Positions 42,092 to 51,539 of a stretch of DNA of 64,000 bases are shown here, piece by piece. Position 1 is the stretch's first letter, and the number at the start of each line of letters is the position of its first letter. The DNA is from an uncultured Kiloniellaceae bacterium (GTDB lineage Bacteria; Pseudomonadota; Alphaproteobacteria; Kiloniellales; Kiloniellaceae), in NCBI GenBank assembly GCA_947500035.1, contig CANMQP010000014.1:62001-126000 (forward strand), in the 5' to 3' direction. Below the pieces are notes generated by a model. It searched no databases. It was not told the origin of the DNA and worked only from the letters and a program-made list of their open reading frames with translations. Position numbers and translations under genes: made by a program.

Positions 42092-42119
42092 AAGAGCCCC
42101 GCCGCAGGGGCGAGGCTCT
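42092..42119. terminator. Bidirectional terminator between GNAT and fasciclin genes
   Basis: AGAGCC...GGCTCT with an inner CGCC/GGCG pair makes a stem with one mismatch. The plus-strand side is followed by CGTTCTT and the minus-strand side by TCTGTTTTCC. Both flanking genes converge on it. Confidence 0.7.
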
Positions 42120-42142
42120 CGTTCTTGCATGCTTGATAGGGG

Positions 42143-42640
42143 TTATTTCGGCAGCAAGACGGTATCGATGACGTGGATGACGCCGTTGGAGGCCCCCACA
42201 TCGGCAGCGATGACGGTTGCGTCATTGACCTTCACACCGCTGGTGGCGTCCACAGCGAGCTCTCCACCCTGCACGGTCGCGACATCGGCGGTTTTGCCCG
42301 CGATGTCGGCAGACATGATTTTACCCGGTACCACGTGATAGGTCAGGATCGCAACGAGCTGATCCTTGTTCTCCGGTTTCAGGAGGTTTTCGACCGTACC
42401 GGCAGGCAGCTTGGCAAAGGCGTCGTCATTCGGTGCGAAGACCGTGAAGGGGCCTTTGCTTTTCAGCGTGTCAACCAGATCGGCGGCTTGAACCGCGGCA
42501 ACCAGGGTGTTGAACTGACCGGCGCCGACAGCGGTATCGACAATGTCTTTCTTCATGTCTTTGTCGCTATGACTGGCGCAGGCGCCCAGGGCGAAGGGGA
42601 TGATCAAAACAAAGGCTTTAAAGATATTGGTCACTCGCAC
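42143..42640 (-). CDS. Fasciclin-domain lipoprotein
   Basis: A 165-residue secreted protein. The N-terminus is a lipoprotein signal ([14 protein letters not shown], lipobox LGAC with Cys about 20). The fasciclin domain has [20 protein letters not shown], the H1 box [23 protein letters not shown] and the C-terminal [13 protein letters not shown] (H2). Such proteins sit on the outer or inner membrane and are thought to mediate adhesion. GTG 42640 with GGGAG eight bases upstream is preferred; the frame runs to GTG 42679. Confidence 0.87.
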   Translation of the reverse strand: MRVTNIFKAFVLIIPFALGACASHSDKDMKKDIVDTAVGAGQFNTLVAAVQAADLVDTLKSKGPFTVFAPNDDAFAKLPAGTVENLLKPENKDQLVAILTYHVVPGKIMSADIAGKTADVATVQGGELAVDATSGVKVNDATVIAADVGASNGVIHVIDTVLLPK

Positions 42641-42929
42641 AATTAGCACTCCCAGGTGATGTTTTGTTGATGCCCCCACTTACGACCCCGCAGTAGAGTT
42701 GGATCACCAAAAATTTACACCCCGCGCGTGTCTAACGCGGCAGATGGCGGGTAAACACCTGGGATTAAAAGGAAAATATTCTTTTTACGATCTGAGTTTT
42801 TATCCAGTCCCTGTCTCGTTCCAGGCTGCTTTGAACCGCCAGAGTCTTCCGACGACCTTATCCAAACCGGAAAGCCGCGCAGCTTTAAACATCATCTTTC
42901 GATGGCAAAGAGACTCTGATTTCTCCGCC

Positions 42930-43736
42930 TTACGATGGCCTACGGCAGACCGCTTGCAGCTTGTTGCCGACGGCATCGCGGACATAGGCCGCGTAGTAGT
43001 ACTCGGAGTAGTGCGGCCGAAGTCCCGGCGGTCCCTCACAGACACCGCCATGGGCCAATGCGGCCGCATGAAACTGCTGCACCGCCTCACGGCTCGGCGC
43101 GGCGAAAGCGGTATGCGTGCCGTTCCCCCAGGTCACCGGGCGGCCATCGAAGGGCAGCTGAATATAGACCACCGGGAGTTCGTTCTGGCCGCCGCCGAAA
43201 GCAAGTGAGGTCGCGTCGCCCTCTTCCGGTATTTCCTGCGCACCAAGAGCACCCAAAACCGCGCCGTAAAACATGCCGGCGCGCTGCAGGTCGCTGTGAC
43301 CCAGGGTGATATGCGAGATGACATCGCCGGTCGGACCCGCAGTGCGTCCATCCAGGTAGCACACAGCCTGAAGCTTGTTGCCGTCCGGATCCCGGACGTA
43401 GGCCGCGAAATAGTCCGGCGCGTAGTGCGGTCTCAGCCCCGGCGCCCCATCGTCAAATCCACCGTAGGCCAGCGCCGCCGCATGAAACGCCTCGACGGTG
43501 GCCTGATCCGGCGCGTTAAAAGCGATATGAAAGCCGTTGCTCCAGGTCGCCGGCAGACCGTCGAAGGGCTGGCAAACGAAGAGATGGGGATGGCTTCCGT
43601 CATCCGGCGCGTACATCAGGTAGCCGTCTTCCAGCGAAGCCTGGATCAGCCGCTGATCCAACGCCGTCATGATCGGATCGTAAAAGCGTTGAGAACGCGC
43701 CAGGTCATTGGAACCGAGAGTGAAGTGACTGAACAT
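42930..43736 (-). CDS. Protein of two tandem VOC (glyoxalase-like) domains
   Basis: A 268-residue protein of two homologous halves: residues 1-128 (MFSHFTLGSNDLARSQRFYD ... RDPDGNKLQAVCY) and 138-268 (ISHITLGHSDLQRAGMFYGA ... RDAVGNKLQAVCR). Each half is a VOC domain, so the protein is an internal duplication. The conserved AYVRDPDGNK end would supply a metal-binding Glu/Gln equivalent, but clear metal ligands are not obvious. GGAGAGG precedes ATG 43736. It lies 27 bases downstream of the ArsR gene and is probably cotranscribed. Confidence 0.82.
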   Translation of the reverse strand: MFSHFTLGSNDLARSQRFYDPIMTALDQRLIQASLEDGYLMYAPDDGSHPHLFVCQPFDGLPATWSNGFHIAFNAPDQATVEAFHAAALAYGGFDDGAPGLRPHYAPDYFAAYVRDPDGNKLQAVCYLDGRTAGPTGDVISHITLGHSDLQRAGMFYGAVLGALGAQEIPEEGDATSLAFGGGQNELPVVYIQLPFDGRPVTWGNGTHTAFAAPSREAVQQFHAAALAHGGVCEGPPGLRPHYSEYYYAAYVRDAVGNKLQAVCRRPS

Positions 43737-43763
43737 GGCAGACCTCTCCAGGGAAAAAACGAG

Positions 43764-44444
43764 TCAGAGTGAATACCAGGCGACAAATCTCTTCTCGCCG
43801 CCGGGCGTAAAGATCACAACCCGGGAGCTGTCTTTGCGGTTTGCCCAGCCCTTGTTCAGCGCGAGGCTCAGAATCGCCGCACCGACACCACCACCCAGAT
43901 GATGACGGCGTTCGCTCCAATCGATACATCTGCGGCAAAGAGGGCGTCGGGACTTTGTCAGCGCAGTAACATCGATCCCGCGTTCGGAAAGAAGCTCCTG
44001 CCCCCTTCTGGTCAATTCGAAAGTCTCCGGCAAAGACCCAAAAACTCCATTTGTGCGCCAGTGTTCGAAAAGGTCGACAGCCAGACTTCCAGCCAGATGA
44101 TCATAGCATGATCGTGCCCGCCGCATGGCTCCGTCTTTGGGTCCCGGTCGTGTGCGCATGTGGCCAAGCCGGGCGGAGACCGTCACAAGGGCCTCGACCG
44201 CGTGCGCGACATCAGGATCCGCCAGCCGGTAGAAACGGTGCCGCCCCTGCTTTTCACCGACAACCAGACCGGACGCCTCCAGCTTTGCCAGATGCCCGCT
44301 TGCCGTCGCGGGTGTCACACCGGCTTCCCGCGAGAGCTCGCCTGCCGTCAAAGCCATACCCGACATCAGCGCGAGAAGCATGTTGGCGCGCGCCGGCTCA
44401 CCGAGGCACGCGGCAACCTGAGCGATATCCGGGCCTTCCTTCAT
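43764..44444 (-). CDS. ArsR-type HTH regulator with extended C-terminal domain
   Basis: A 226-residue regulator. The N-terminal winged helix includes GELSREAGVTPATASGHLAK and the wing VGEKQGRHRFYRLAD. The C-terminal half has CRRCIDWSERRHHLGGGVGA, a cysteine/histidine-rich stretch seen in long ArsR-like proteins of proteobacteria that may bind a metal. It is divergent from a LysE exporter across 87 bases and upstream of the VOC protein; either may be its target. Confidence 0.85.
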   Translation of the reverse strand: MKEGPDIAQVAACLGEPARANMLLALMSGMALTAGELSREAGVTPATASGHLAKLEASGLVVGEKQGRHRFYRLADPDVAHAVEALVTVSARLGHMRTRPGPKDGAMRRARSCYDHLAGSLAVDLFEHWRTNGVFGSLPETFELTRRGQELLSERGIDVTALTKSRRPLCRRCIDWSERRHHLGGGVGAAILSLALNKGWANRKDSSRVVIFTPGGEKRFVAWYSL

Positions 44445-44531
44445 AGTTTGGTCCAGACCTAAATGTTTCCTGCCACCAGTCTGTTAGACTTCAATGAATG
44501 CGTCAATGATCCGCCCAACGGAGACAGCCCA

Positions 44532-45173
44532 ATGGACCTCGTTTCACCTTATCTGCCCGGTATTTTTCTTGCTTACACGGCATTCCTGCTCTCGATCATG
44601 AGCCCGGGCCCGAACGTGCTCGCCATCATGGGCACCTCCATGAGCCAGAGCCGTAGATCCGGTCTCGCTCTGGCACTCGGTGTCTCCGGCGGGTCCTTTT
44701 GCTGGGCGATTTTGACGGCCACGGGACTCTCCGCGGTCCTAGCCTCCTATGCCTTTGCTCTGACCGTCATAAAGATCGCAGGCGGGCTTTACCTACTGTG
44801 GCTATCCTTCAAATCATTTCGGGCTGCCCGATCGGCTCATGATATCCAAGCTCAGACTTTAGAAGGGGAAGCACTCACGCAGGGCGGCTACTTTCTGCGC
44901 GGCTTCACGATCCAGATGACGAATCCAAAGGCTGCTTTAGCATGGACCGCGATCATCTCGCTTGGTCTTCAGGCCAACGCGCCACTTTGGGTTGCCGCAG
45001 CCATTGTCGTCGGCACCAGCTTTTTATCGGTGGCCATCCACACCATCTACGCTTTGGCTTTCTCAACCCGGCCGATGGTGCGACTCTACAGCAAGGCAAG
45101 GCGTTGGATTCAAGGTTTTCTGAGCGCGTTCTTCGCTGTTGCCGGATTGAAACTCTTAACGACCCGAACTTAA
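44532..45173 (+). CDS. LysE/RhtB family exporter
   Basis: A 213-residue membrane protein with about six hydrophobic segments. LLSIMSPGPNVLAIMGTSMS and FTIQMTNPKAALAWTAII are the two LysE signatures. ATG 44532 has GGAGACAGCCCA before it; the frame is open upstream to 44463. It probably exports an amino acid or similar compound under control of the divergent ArsR-type regulator. Confidence 0.87.
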   Translation: MDLVSPYLPGIFLAYTAFLLSIMSPGPNVLAIMGTSMSQSRRSGLALALGVSGGSFCWAILTATGLSAVLASYAFALTVIKIAGGLYLLWLSFKSFRAARSAHDIQAQTLEGEALTQGGYFLRGFTIQMTNPKAALAWTAIISLGLQANAPLWVAAAIVVGTSFLSVAIHTIYALAFSTRPMVRLYSKARRWIQGFLSAFFAVAGLKLLTTRT

Positions 45174-45394
45174 CACCAGTGAAAACTTAGGGCCTGTTGA
45201 GATTGAGGATGCCGAAGGATCCGAAAGACTGCACCGATCAGAGGGATTCTCTCATAGATCTCCCCGGCGGCGTCATAGTGATAGACGTGTTCGAGCGCCT
45301 TCCCGTCTTCGCGGAACAGGATCGTGCTCATTCCCCGAATCGGCCAAACCTCGAACTTGCCCTTTGGGGTGATGGTGAATTCCCAATTCAGGTA
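45170..45394 (-). pseudogene. Remnant of a SnoaL/NTF2-like gene
   Basis: The minus-strand frame from 45394 to the TAA at 45172-45170 encodes 74 residues: NWEFTITPKGKFEVWPIRGM, then STILFREDGKALEHVYHYD and AAGEIYERIPLIGAVFRILR. This resembles the C-terminal half of SnoaL/NTF2-like proteins. An in-frame TAG directly upstream (near 45400) and absence of a family-like N-terminus mark it as a decayed gene. Its end overlaps the stop of the LysE gene. The remaining part of the 500-base gap (45395-45660) shows nothing else recognisable. Confidence 0.45.
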
Positions 45395-45677
45395 CGCCTA
45401 CATCCCGCAAGCACAGGCGGCACAAGCGCGTGTCGGGCGCTGAAACTGCGCGGCCCAATAGCGTCGTGGACCCTTTTATAGGTTCATGGTGAGTCCCAAA
45501 GGGCACCCCGCCGGCATTGCTGCGCCGATTTGTCCCACCAGAAGCCTCCTTGTGCGTCGAGCCGCCTCAGCCACGAAGCTTCCAGGCTTCGCTATTCCAT
45601 AACGCCTCCTGAAAAATCGCTCCGGGTCCGCGAAAAATGCTAGCAATCAAACAACTTATCGCATTAAAAGGGATTCA

Positions 45678-45691
45678 ATACATTACTGTAT
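45678..45691. promoter_or_regulatory. ATACA-TTAC-TGTAT operator before the TetR gene
   Basis: A perfect 5-bp-arm palindrome ten bases before the tetR ATG, in the position expected for TetR-family autoregulation. Confidence 0.5.
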
Positions 45692-45700
45692 GGATTACGT

Positions 45701-46264
45701 ATGAAAACACGACGTTCGAAAGATGACTGGCTGGATCATGGTCTGGCCGTTCTGGCTCAATCGGGAATATCTGCGATCAAGGCTGAACCGCTCGCCAAGT
45801 CGCTGAATGTATCGCGTGGAAGTTTCTACTGGCATTTTCGGGATATCGAGGACTTTCACATCGCGCTGCTGCGCAGATGGCGGGAAGTCAGGACCGACGG
45901 CATTATTGCCGAAGTGGAGCAGGCCAATCCCGGTGGCGAACGCCTGAAGCATTGGATGCGCAAGGCAATGTGCGGCAACAATGCTCTCGAGCGCGCCGTC
46001 AGATCCTGGGCGACGGAGAATCAGCGCGCGGCCGCAACGGTCGCCTCGGTCGACAAAATCCGGCTGAAGTATCTCGCGGCGGTGCTGAGTTCGGAAGGTC
46101 TCTCCTCGCAGCAGATCAACGCACGCGCTGCTTTTCTCTACTGGGGCTATGTCGGCCGCATCATGATCGGACAGGGCGCAACTAAGCTGCGCCCGCTGCA
46201 ACTCGATGGCATCGCTGAATCTCTATTGCCACGCACCGGCGCTTTTCAGGATACGGGACCTTGA
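45701..46264 (+). CDS. TetR family regulator
   Basis: A 187-residue regulator. The N-terminal helix-turn-helix reads IKAEPLAKSLNVSRGSFYWH, followed by the FRDIEDFHIALLRRW helix; the C-terminal helical domain binds an unknown ligand. Its stop codon directly abuts the convergent stop of chrA with no intervening base. The target is not evident; a palindrome lies just upstream. Confidence 0.87.
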   Translation: MKTRRSKDDWLDHGLAVLAQSGISAIKAEPLAKSLNVSRGSFYWHFRDIEDFHIALLRRWREVRTDGIIAEVEQANPGGERLKHWMRKAMCGNNALERAVRSWATENQRAAATVASVDKIRLKYLAAVLSSEGLSSQQINARAAFLYWGYVGRIMIGQGATKLRPLQLDGIAESLLPRTGAFQDTGP

Positions 46265-47644
46265 CTACAGCCCCAGCCCCACCTTTAAAAGCAGACCCGC
46301 GAGTGAGCAGAGCGACAGAGTCTTGATCACCCCGAGCTTGAAGCGGAAGAGCGCGACAGCTGCCAAAAGAACAATGATCACCGCGGCAGGGTCGAGGCTC
46401 TGCAGGACCGGGAGGTCGAGCGAGACTCCGGCCCTGCCGACCGCCTGCATCTCATTGAAAACGACGCGCAGGCCGAACCAGAGCGCCAGATTAGCAATGA
46501 CACCCACCACGGCCGCCGTGATCGCCGCGAGGGCACCGGCCAAGGCGCGCTTTTCCTGCAGACGTTCGATCGCGGGCGCCCCCAGAAAAACAAAGGCGAA
46601 ACAAGGCGCGAAGGTGACCCAGAGCGTGATCAGCGCCGCGACAACCGCGCCCGTAAGGCTGGCCTCCTGACCATACCCGACCAGGAACCCGACGAACTGC
46701 AGAACAAGAATCAGCGGCCCCGGTGTCGTCTCGGCCAGTCCCAGTCCGGTGAGCATCTCCGCTGCCGAGAGCCAGGCATAACCCTCGACCGCCTCCTGTG
46801 CGACATAGGTCAAAACCGCATAGGCACCGCCAAAGGTGACCACCGCCATCTTGGAGAAGAACCAGGCGACCTCGGCATAGACTCCGGCGAACGGCAACAA
46901 CGCAAGAACAGGCACGCCCCAGGCCACCAACGACAGAATACCGGCCCGGCGCGCGCTTTTCGCCAGACCTTTCGCATAGCCCGGGTCTGCTGCCATGACC
47001 GCGTCCAGCAGGGCCGGAGATCCGGATTTAACCCCGCCATGCGTGCCGCCGGAGAAGACTCCCGGCGCCAGCGCACCGACCAGAGCCGCGCTCAGCACCA
47101 CGGCCGGAAAGGGAACGGAAAAGAGAAACAGGGCCCCGAAAGCCGCCGCGGCCAACAACCAGGGCAGCTTCCCTTTCAGCGCACGTCGCGCCACCTTCAA
47201 CAAGGCCTCGAAGACAATCACCAGGACGGCGCACTTCAGGCCGAAGAAGAGCGCCGCCACGACGGGGACATCCCCCGCGACCACGAAGATCACGGAAAGG
47301 ACGAACATGACCAGGGCGCCCGGAACGATGAAGAGCAGGCCGGCAATCAATCCCCCCTTCGCGCCGTGCAGGAGCCAACCCAGGTAGGTCGCCAACTGCT
47401 GCGCTTCGGGCCCAGGGAGCAGCGAACAGAAGTTCAAGGCATGGAGAAAGCGCCGGTCGCTGATCCAGTGCCGCTCATCCACCACCTCGCGGTGCATCAG
47501 GGCGATCTGCCCCGCGGGGCCACCGAAGGAAAGACAGCCGATGCGCAGCCAGACCCTGGTCGCCTCGGCGAGGCTCGGCAGTTGCGGCACCTGGGTGTCT
47601 CCGGAAACCACGGTCTCGTCGTCAGGTTGGAATTGATCCTTCAT
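46265..47644 (-). CDS. chrA: Chromate transporter ChrA
   Basis: A 459-residue two-domain CHR protein with about 10-12 membrane segments. Both halves carry the repeat: RIGCLSFGGPAGQIALMHRE with FCSLLPGPEAQQLATYLGWL in the first, and KMAVVTFGGAYAVLTYVAQE with LGLAETTPGPLILVLQFVGF in the second. It exports chromate using the proton gradient. ATG 47644 overlaps the chrB stop as ATGA, so translation is coupled; the longer frame to 47707 is not needed. Confidence 0.93.
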   Translation of the reverse strand: MKDQFQPDDETVVSGDTQVPQLPSLAEATRVWLRIGCLSFGGPAGQIALMHREVVDERHWISDRRFLHALNFCSLLPGPEAQQLATYLGWLLHGAKGGLIAGLLFIVPGALVMFVLSVIFVVAGDVPVVAALFFGLKCAVLVIVFEALLKVARRALKGKLPWLLAAAAFGALFLFSVPFPAVVLSAALVGALAPGVFSGGTHGGVKSGSPALLDAVMAADPGYAKGLAKSARRAGILSLVAWGVPVLALLPFAGVYAEVAWFFSKMAVVTFGGAYAVLTYVAQEAVEGYAWLSAAEMLTGLGLAETTPGPLILVLQFVGFLVGYGQEASLTGAVVAALITLWVTFAPCFAFVFLGAPAIERLQEKRALAGALAAITAAVVGVIANLALWFGLRVVFNEMQAVGRAGVSLDLPVLQSLDPAAVIIVLLAAVALFRFKLGVIKTLSLCSLAGLLLKVGLGL

Positions 47645-48468
47645 TGGACGGCCATTGCAGATCTGTGGGCAGGCCAGTCGTGGGTTTCCCCGGTGGCGTC
47701 CCGACACCAGCGATAGAGCGAGTCATAAAGCACCATGGACGCGGAGAGCTGTTCAAGATCGTCCCGGTACATGCGCGATAGGCCCAGGGACGCGGCCAGC
47801 AGACCCGCCGCTTCTGGTGCGAGTTCGGGCCGGGCCGTATCGGCCCCGCGCACGATGAGCGCCAGATGAGATAAGGCATCCGACTGAAGGCCGAACTCTT
47901 CAAGCATGGTGTCGAAGGAACAGGCCTCGCCCCGGTGACTCCAGAAGCTGCCTTCAATATCGAAGGGGACCGCGCCGAATTTCTCGCCCACCTGCTCCAC
48001 CTCGGAAGGAGAGACAAAAAGAAAAGCCGCGTCCGGATCGACAAAGCGCCGGATCAGCCAGGGACAGGCGATCCGGTCGATCTTGGGGCGGGCGCGGGTG
48101 ACCCAGAGTGTTCGGCCCCTGTCGTCGCGTTCGGGAAGCTTGTCGGGCGCGATCGCGGGTAAGCCTGCCTGCGCCCAGCCTTCGAAGCCCAGCGCCAGGC
48201 TCTCGGCTGCAATCCCCTCATTCCGCAGCAGTGCAACGACGCCCTGGCTAAGCTTCTTGCCACGGTGGCAGACAACGACGACATTCCCTCCGGAATAACC
48301 GTCCATCCACTGAGCGATCTCCCGATGATTCCGGCGGCGGGAACCCGGAATCAGCCTGGGATCGAGCGCAAAGTCTTCATCGATACGAATATCGACAATC
48401 GCTGGCGAATTGGGCAGTCCGATCAGGCGGGACAATTGATTTACAGTGATTTCTGTTGGAGACGTCAT
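47641..48468 (-). CDS. chrB: Chromate resistance protein ChrB with rhodanese domain
   Basis: A 275-residue protein. Residues 1-115 form a rhodanese domain with the active-site loop VVVCHRGKKLSQG (Cys about 80). The C-terminal ChrB domain has KIDRIACPWLIRRFVDPDAA and CSFDTMLEEFGL. ChrB proteins sense or help detoxify chromate and are required for chrA induction in characterised systems. ATG 48468 is preceded by GGGAGGGCG. First gene of chrB-chrA. Confidence 0.9.
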   Translation of the reverse strand: MTSPTEITVNQLSRLIGLPNSPAIVDIRIDEDFALDPRLIPGSRRRNHREIAQWMDGYSGGNVVVVCHRGKKLSQGVVALLRNEGIAAESLALGFEGWAQAGLPAIAPDKLPERDDRGRTLWVTRARPKIDRIACPWLIRRFVDPDAAFLFVSPSEVEQVGEKFGAVPFDIEGSFWSHRGEACSFDTMLEEFGLQSDALSHLALIVRGADTARPELAPEAAGLLAASLGLSRMYRDDLEQLSASMVLYDSLYRWCRDATGETHDWPAHRSAMAVQ

Positions 48469-48770
48469 AACACGCCCTCCCTTCAAAACAAGGTTAAGGA
48501 CGCGACTCTTGGGCTGACGCCTCACGGGGTGATCGCAAACCCCATCAGCATTGGGTAGCAACGGGACTGCGGGCTGTCAACCTGGAAGCCCCGCCGTCTT
48601 AGAAGTTTCACAATGACCGGCCTGCCGCTTTCATTCCCCTCCTATTCACCTTTCATCGGCCTGCGTCATAATTCTCGTAGCAAGTGCTTCCCGATTTCCG
48701 TAATTTGTGGCCCTGGAAAACCTCCCGCCCTCCGTCGATCGGCGTCGACCTGTCCCGTCAAAGGAAACCC

Positions 48771-49955
48771 ATGCCGTCAAAGCGTTTCGCGATTCTGCTT
48801 GCCGCATTCATTCTACCGCTCGCCTTGGAGAGCCATACGGCCTCCGCCGCCCCGATCGACTACGACCGCCTGGACCAGCGGCTGAACCGGCTTGCCGAAG
48901 ATCCAGGTATTGTCGGCCTCGCAGTTGGAGTCATTGAAAAAGGCGAGATCACCTTCGCCCGCGGATACGGCGAGACTCGCATTGATGGCGAGCCGGTGAC
49001 CGCCGATACGGTCTTCCGCTGGGCCTCCCTCTCCAAGGGTGTCGCGTCCAGCCTGACCGCCAGGCTTGCCTCCCAGGGCGCTTTGTCCCTGTCGGATACG
49101 ATCGCGGGCTTCGAGACGTCGCTGCGCCTGCCCGGCGGGTCCGAACGGGACGTGACACTTGAAAACCTGCTCTCCCACAGGCTCGGCATTGTCCCCAATG
49201 CCTATGACACCAGCCTGGAAGATGGCCGGGATCCCGTCGAGATCCGCCGCAGCCTCGGCAAGCTCAAAGCCGTCTGCCCGATCGGCGACTGCCACTCCTA
49301 CCAGAATGTCGCCTTCGATACAGTATCAGAGGTGATCGAGAGGGTCGCGCAGTCTTCCTACGGCCAAGCGCTGGAGACCTTGCTCTTCAAACCGCTGGGC
49401 ATGACCAACGCGAGCATCGGACGTGACAACCTTCAAAACGCGGCCTCCTGGGCTGAGCCACATCGTTATGCCCGCGGGATGAAAGCGGCGAAACGACGCA
49501 AGGTCAAAGAGGCCTATTACCGCGTGCCGGCCGCCGGCGGGGTCAACGGCTCGATCCGGGATCTCGCACTTTTCGCCCGCGCGCAGATGGGCCTCATGCC
49601 GGAGGTTCTACCCCAGGAACAGTTGGACAACCTGCACAGCCCAAGGGTCTACACCCGTCGGGAACAGTCGAGGTTGAGCGGCCGCTACGGCGGACACATC
49701 CGCGACGCCCGTTACGCGCTCGCCTGGCGGGTTTATAAGTACAGCACCGAGGGTTACCGGGTGGTGGGACATCGGGGTGCCGTCGACGGCTACCGCTCGC
49801 TGATCCTCTTCGATCCTGCGCAGGACACAGGCGTGGTCGTGCTCTGGAATTCCAACTCCCGCAAGCCAACGGCGATCCAGCTGGAGGTGATGGACATGGC
49901 CTACGGACTACCGGCGCGGGATTGGTTGCAGCTGGACCAAAAGGCGAGCAGGTAG
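48771..49955 (+). CDS. Secreted serine hydrolase, class C beta-lactamase/penicillin-binding fold
   Basis: A 394-residue protein with a signal peptide (FAILLAAFILPLALESHTAS, cleavage near ASA-AP). The S-x-x-K motif is in RWASLSKG (Ser86-Lys89), Y-x-N is in HSYQNVAFD, and the third motif is GHRGAVDGY (HxG replacing KTG). This is the AmpC/EstB/D,D-peptidase-like fold; whether it is a true beta-lactamase cannot be told. ATG 48771 with AAAGGAAACCC upstream; the frame extends to 48684 without a signal. Cell-envelope or esterase role is likely. Confidence 0.85.
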   Translation: MPSKRFAILLAAFILPLALESHTASAAPIDYDRLDQRLNRLAEDPGIVGLAVGVIEKGEITFARGYGETRIDGEPVTADTVFRWASLSKGVASSLTARLASQGALSLSDTIAGFETSLRLPGGSERDVTLENLLSHRLGIVPNAYDTSLEDGRDPVEIRRSLGKLKAVCPIGDCHSYQNVAFDTVSEVIERVAQSSYGQALETLLFKPLGMTNASIGRDNLQNAASWAEPHRYARGMKAAKRRKVKEAYYRVPAAGGVNGSIRDLALFARAQMGLMPEVLPQEQLDNLHSPRVYTRREQSRLSGRYGGHIRDARYALAWRVYKYSTEGYRVVGHRGAVDGYRSLILFDPAQDTGVVVLWNSNSRKPTAIQLEVMDMAYGLPARDWLQLDQKASR

Positions 49956-49977
49956 CAGGCCGACGCAGCCGAGCTCG

Positions 49978-50850
49978 TCAACCGAGCTCAAAGCTGGCAA
50001 GTCCGAAGGTTTTCTGCCAGGGCAGCGCCGGGATCCCGCCCCGGTACATCCGGGCGGTTTCAAAGACCTGCTGAAGTCCAAAGTCTTCGGCCATCGCAAC
50101 CGCCAGCTCATTGCGCTCCGGCACGTCGAGGGAGACCTCACCACCCGCCGAGCCCTGCAAGGACAGATCCTTGCAGAGCGCAAGAAAGAGATCGCGAGCG
50201 GTCCGATCATTTTCGGCAAAGAGCGGGCCGATCTTGTATCCGGAGCGGCAGGCACGGACGACACCGTATCCGATGATCTCGCCGTCACGCAGCGCCAGCT
50301 TCGATGTCCGGCTGGCGCTGCTTCCTGAGCGCACCCAGCTTCGCGTGAAGACATCCCGTGCGGCCGGGAAAAAAGGGAGATCAAAGTTCAAAAGCGCCGC
50401 TTCATCGGCGGGCGTAACGTCGCGGACGTCACTGCCCGCTTCTTCAACGCCTTGCAGCACGGGCACGCCGGTGAAACGAATGTTGCGGCCCTCGAGTTCG
50501 AAACCGCTGCGCCGGTAGTTCTCCTGCTGATCGACGACACCGTCCAGGCCGACAATGCGGTCTCCCAGAAACGCCATCCCTGCGTTCCAGGTGGCGAGCC
50601 CCGCCCCCGTCCCCCGGTGATCAGGATGCACGATGTAAAAGCCCAGAAAACCGAAGTCCGCTCCGTAGCGCACAACGGAAATAGAAGAGACCGGTTTTCC
50701 ATCCAGCCACCCCATCAGGAAGCCCTGCGGATCGGAGCCATGAAAGACGTCCAGATCGTCGAGCCCCGGGTTCCAGCCCTCCGCGGCGGCCCAGTCAACC
50801 GCGACCGAAAAGTCCGCGACAGAGGCCGACTTGATGATCAGTTCCGTCAT
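49978..50850 (-). CDS. Two-domain GNAT acetyltransferase (YitI-like)
   Basis: A 290-residue protein. The N-terminal GNAT domain contains FGFLGFYIVHPDHRGTGAGL, with the acetyl-CoA loop H-R-G-T-G-A-G, and a GLDGVVDQQENYRRSGFE C-terminal motif. The second, degenerate GNAT-like domain (from about 140) is YKIGPLFAENDRTARDLFLA ... SLDVPERNELAVAMAEDFGL. This matches YitI-type double acetyltransferases. It lies 14 bases downstream of the Asp/Glu racemase gene and is probably the last gene of the polyamine-type ABC operon; the acceptor is unknown. Confidence 0.82.
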   Translation of the reverse strand: MTELIIKSASVADFSVAVDWAAAEGWNPGLDDLDVFHGSDPQGFLMGWLDGKPVSSISVVRYGADFGFLGFYIVHPDHRGTGAGLATWNAGMAFLGDRIVGLDGVVDQQENYRRSGFELEGRNIRFTGVPVLQGVEEAGSDVRDVTPADEAALLNFDLPFFPAARDVFTRSWVRSGSSASRTSKLALRDGEIIGYGVVRACRSGYKIGPLFAENDRTARDLFLALCKDLSLQGSAGGEVSLDVPERNELAVAMAEDFGLQQVFETARMYRGGIPALPWQKTFGLASFELG

Positions 50851-50864
50851 TCCCTACGTCCTTG

Positions 50865-51539
50865 TCAGGCGATCGCCTTGACCCGTTGCATCCGGACAAG
50901 GTTTTCGCAGAAACCAACGGCGGCCGCCACACCGTCCACGACGGGAAGCTTCAGATCCCCCGACAGGCTGGCCGCGAGGTCGGCCATACCGGCACAGCCC
51001 AGCACAATAACGTCGCAGCCATCCTGCGCAAGCGCGCGCCGGGCCTCGGCACGGATCGTCCCCTCGGCTTGCCCGTCAGGGCCGTCGAGCTGCAGCACGG
51101 GGACACCCGACGCCCGCACCTTGGCGCAGCGGCGGGCGAAACCGTAGGCCGCGATGTTTTCCTCGATCACGGGAACCGACACCGCCAGAGTGGTGACCAC
51201 GGAAAACCGCCCGCCCAGCATCATGGCGGCATGGAAAGCCGCTTCGCCGATGCCCAGCACCGGCAGCGGACTGCGGGCTTTGAGCTCCGCCAGCCCTGTG
51301 TCATCGAAACACGCGATAATGACGGCGTCGTAATCACCGCCGCGCGTTTCCCACGCGAAGGTCTCGAAGAGACCGGGCAGCGCAGCCTCGCCATCCTCCG
51401 GCCCCTGGATCGAGGCTGGACCCTGCTCCGGATTGACCGCGGTGATCTTGGTCTCCATTGATGCAACCGCCCGGGCGGCCTCGGCAATCGAGCGGGTCAT
51501 GGTGGCGGTGCTGTTGGGATTGATGATGAGGATACGCAT
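50865..51539 (-). CDS. Aspartate/glutamate/hydantoin racemase family protein
   Basis: A 224-residue enzyme. The two catalytic cysteines are in VIIACFDDTGL (first) and VIVLGCAGM (second); MRILIINPNSTATMT is the typical N-terminus of the hydantoin racemase subgroup. The family racemises amino acids or hydantoins, or isomerises maleate. ATG 51539 overlaps the upstream permease stop as TGATG. In an operon with a PotABCD-like importer it probably acts on the imported compound. Confidence 0.85.
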   Translation of the reverse strand: MRILIINPNSTATMTRSIAEAARAVASMETKITAVNPEQGPASIQGPEDGEAALPGLFETFAWETRGGDYDAVIIACFDDTGLAELKARSPLPVLGIGEAAFHAAMMLGGRFSVVTTLAVSVPVIEENIAAYGFARRCAKVRASGVPVLQLDGPDGQAEGTIRAEARRALAQDGCDVIVLGCAGMADLAASLSGDLKLPVVDGVAAAVGFCENLVRMQRVKAIA

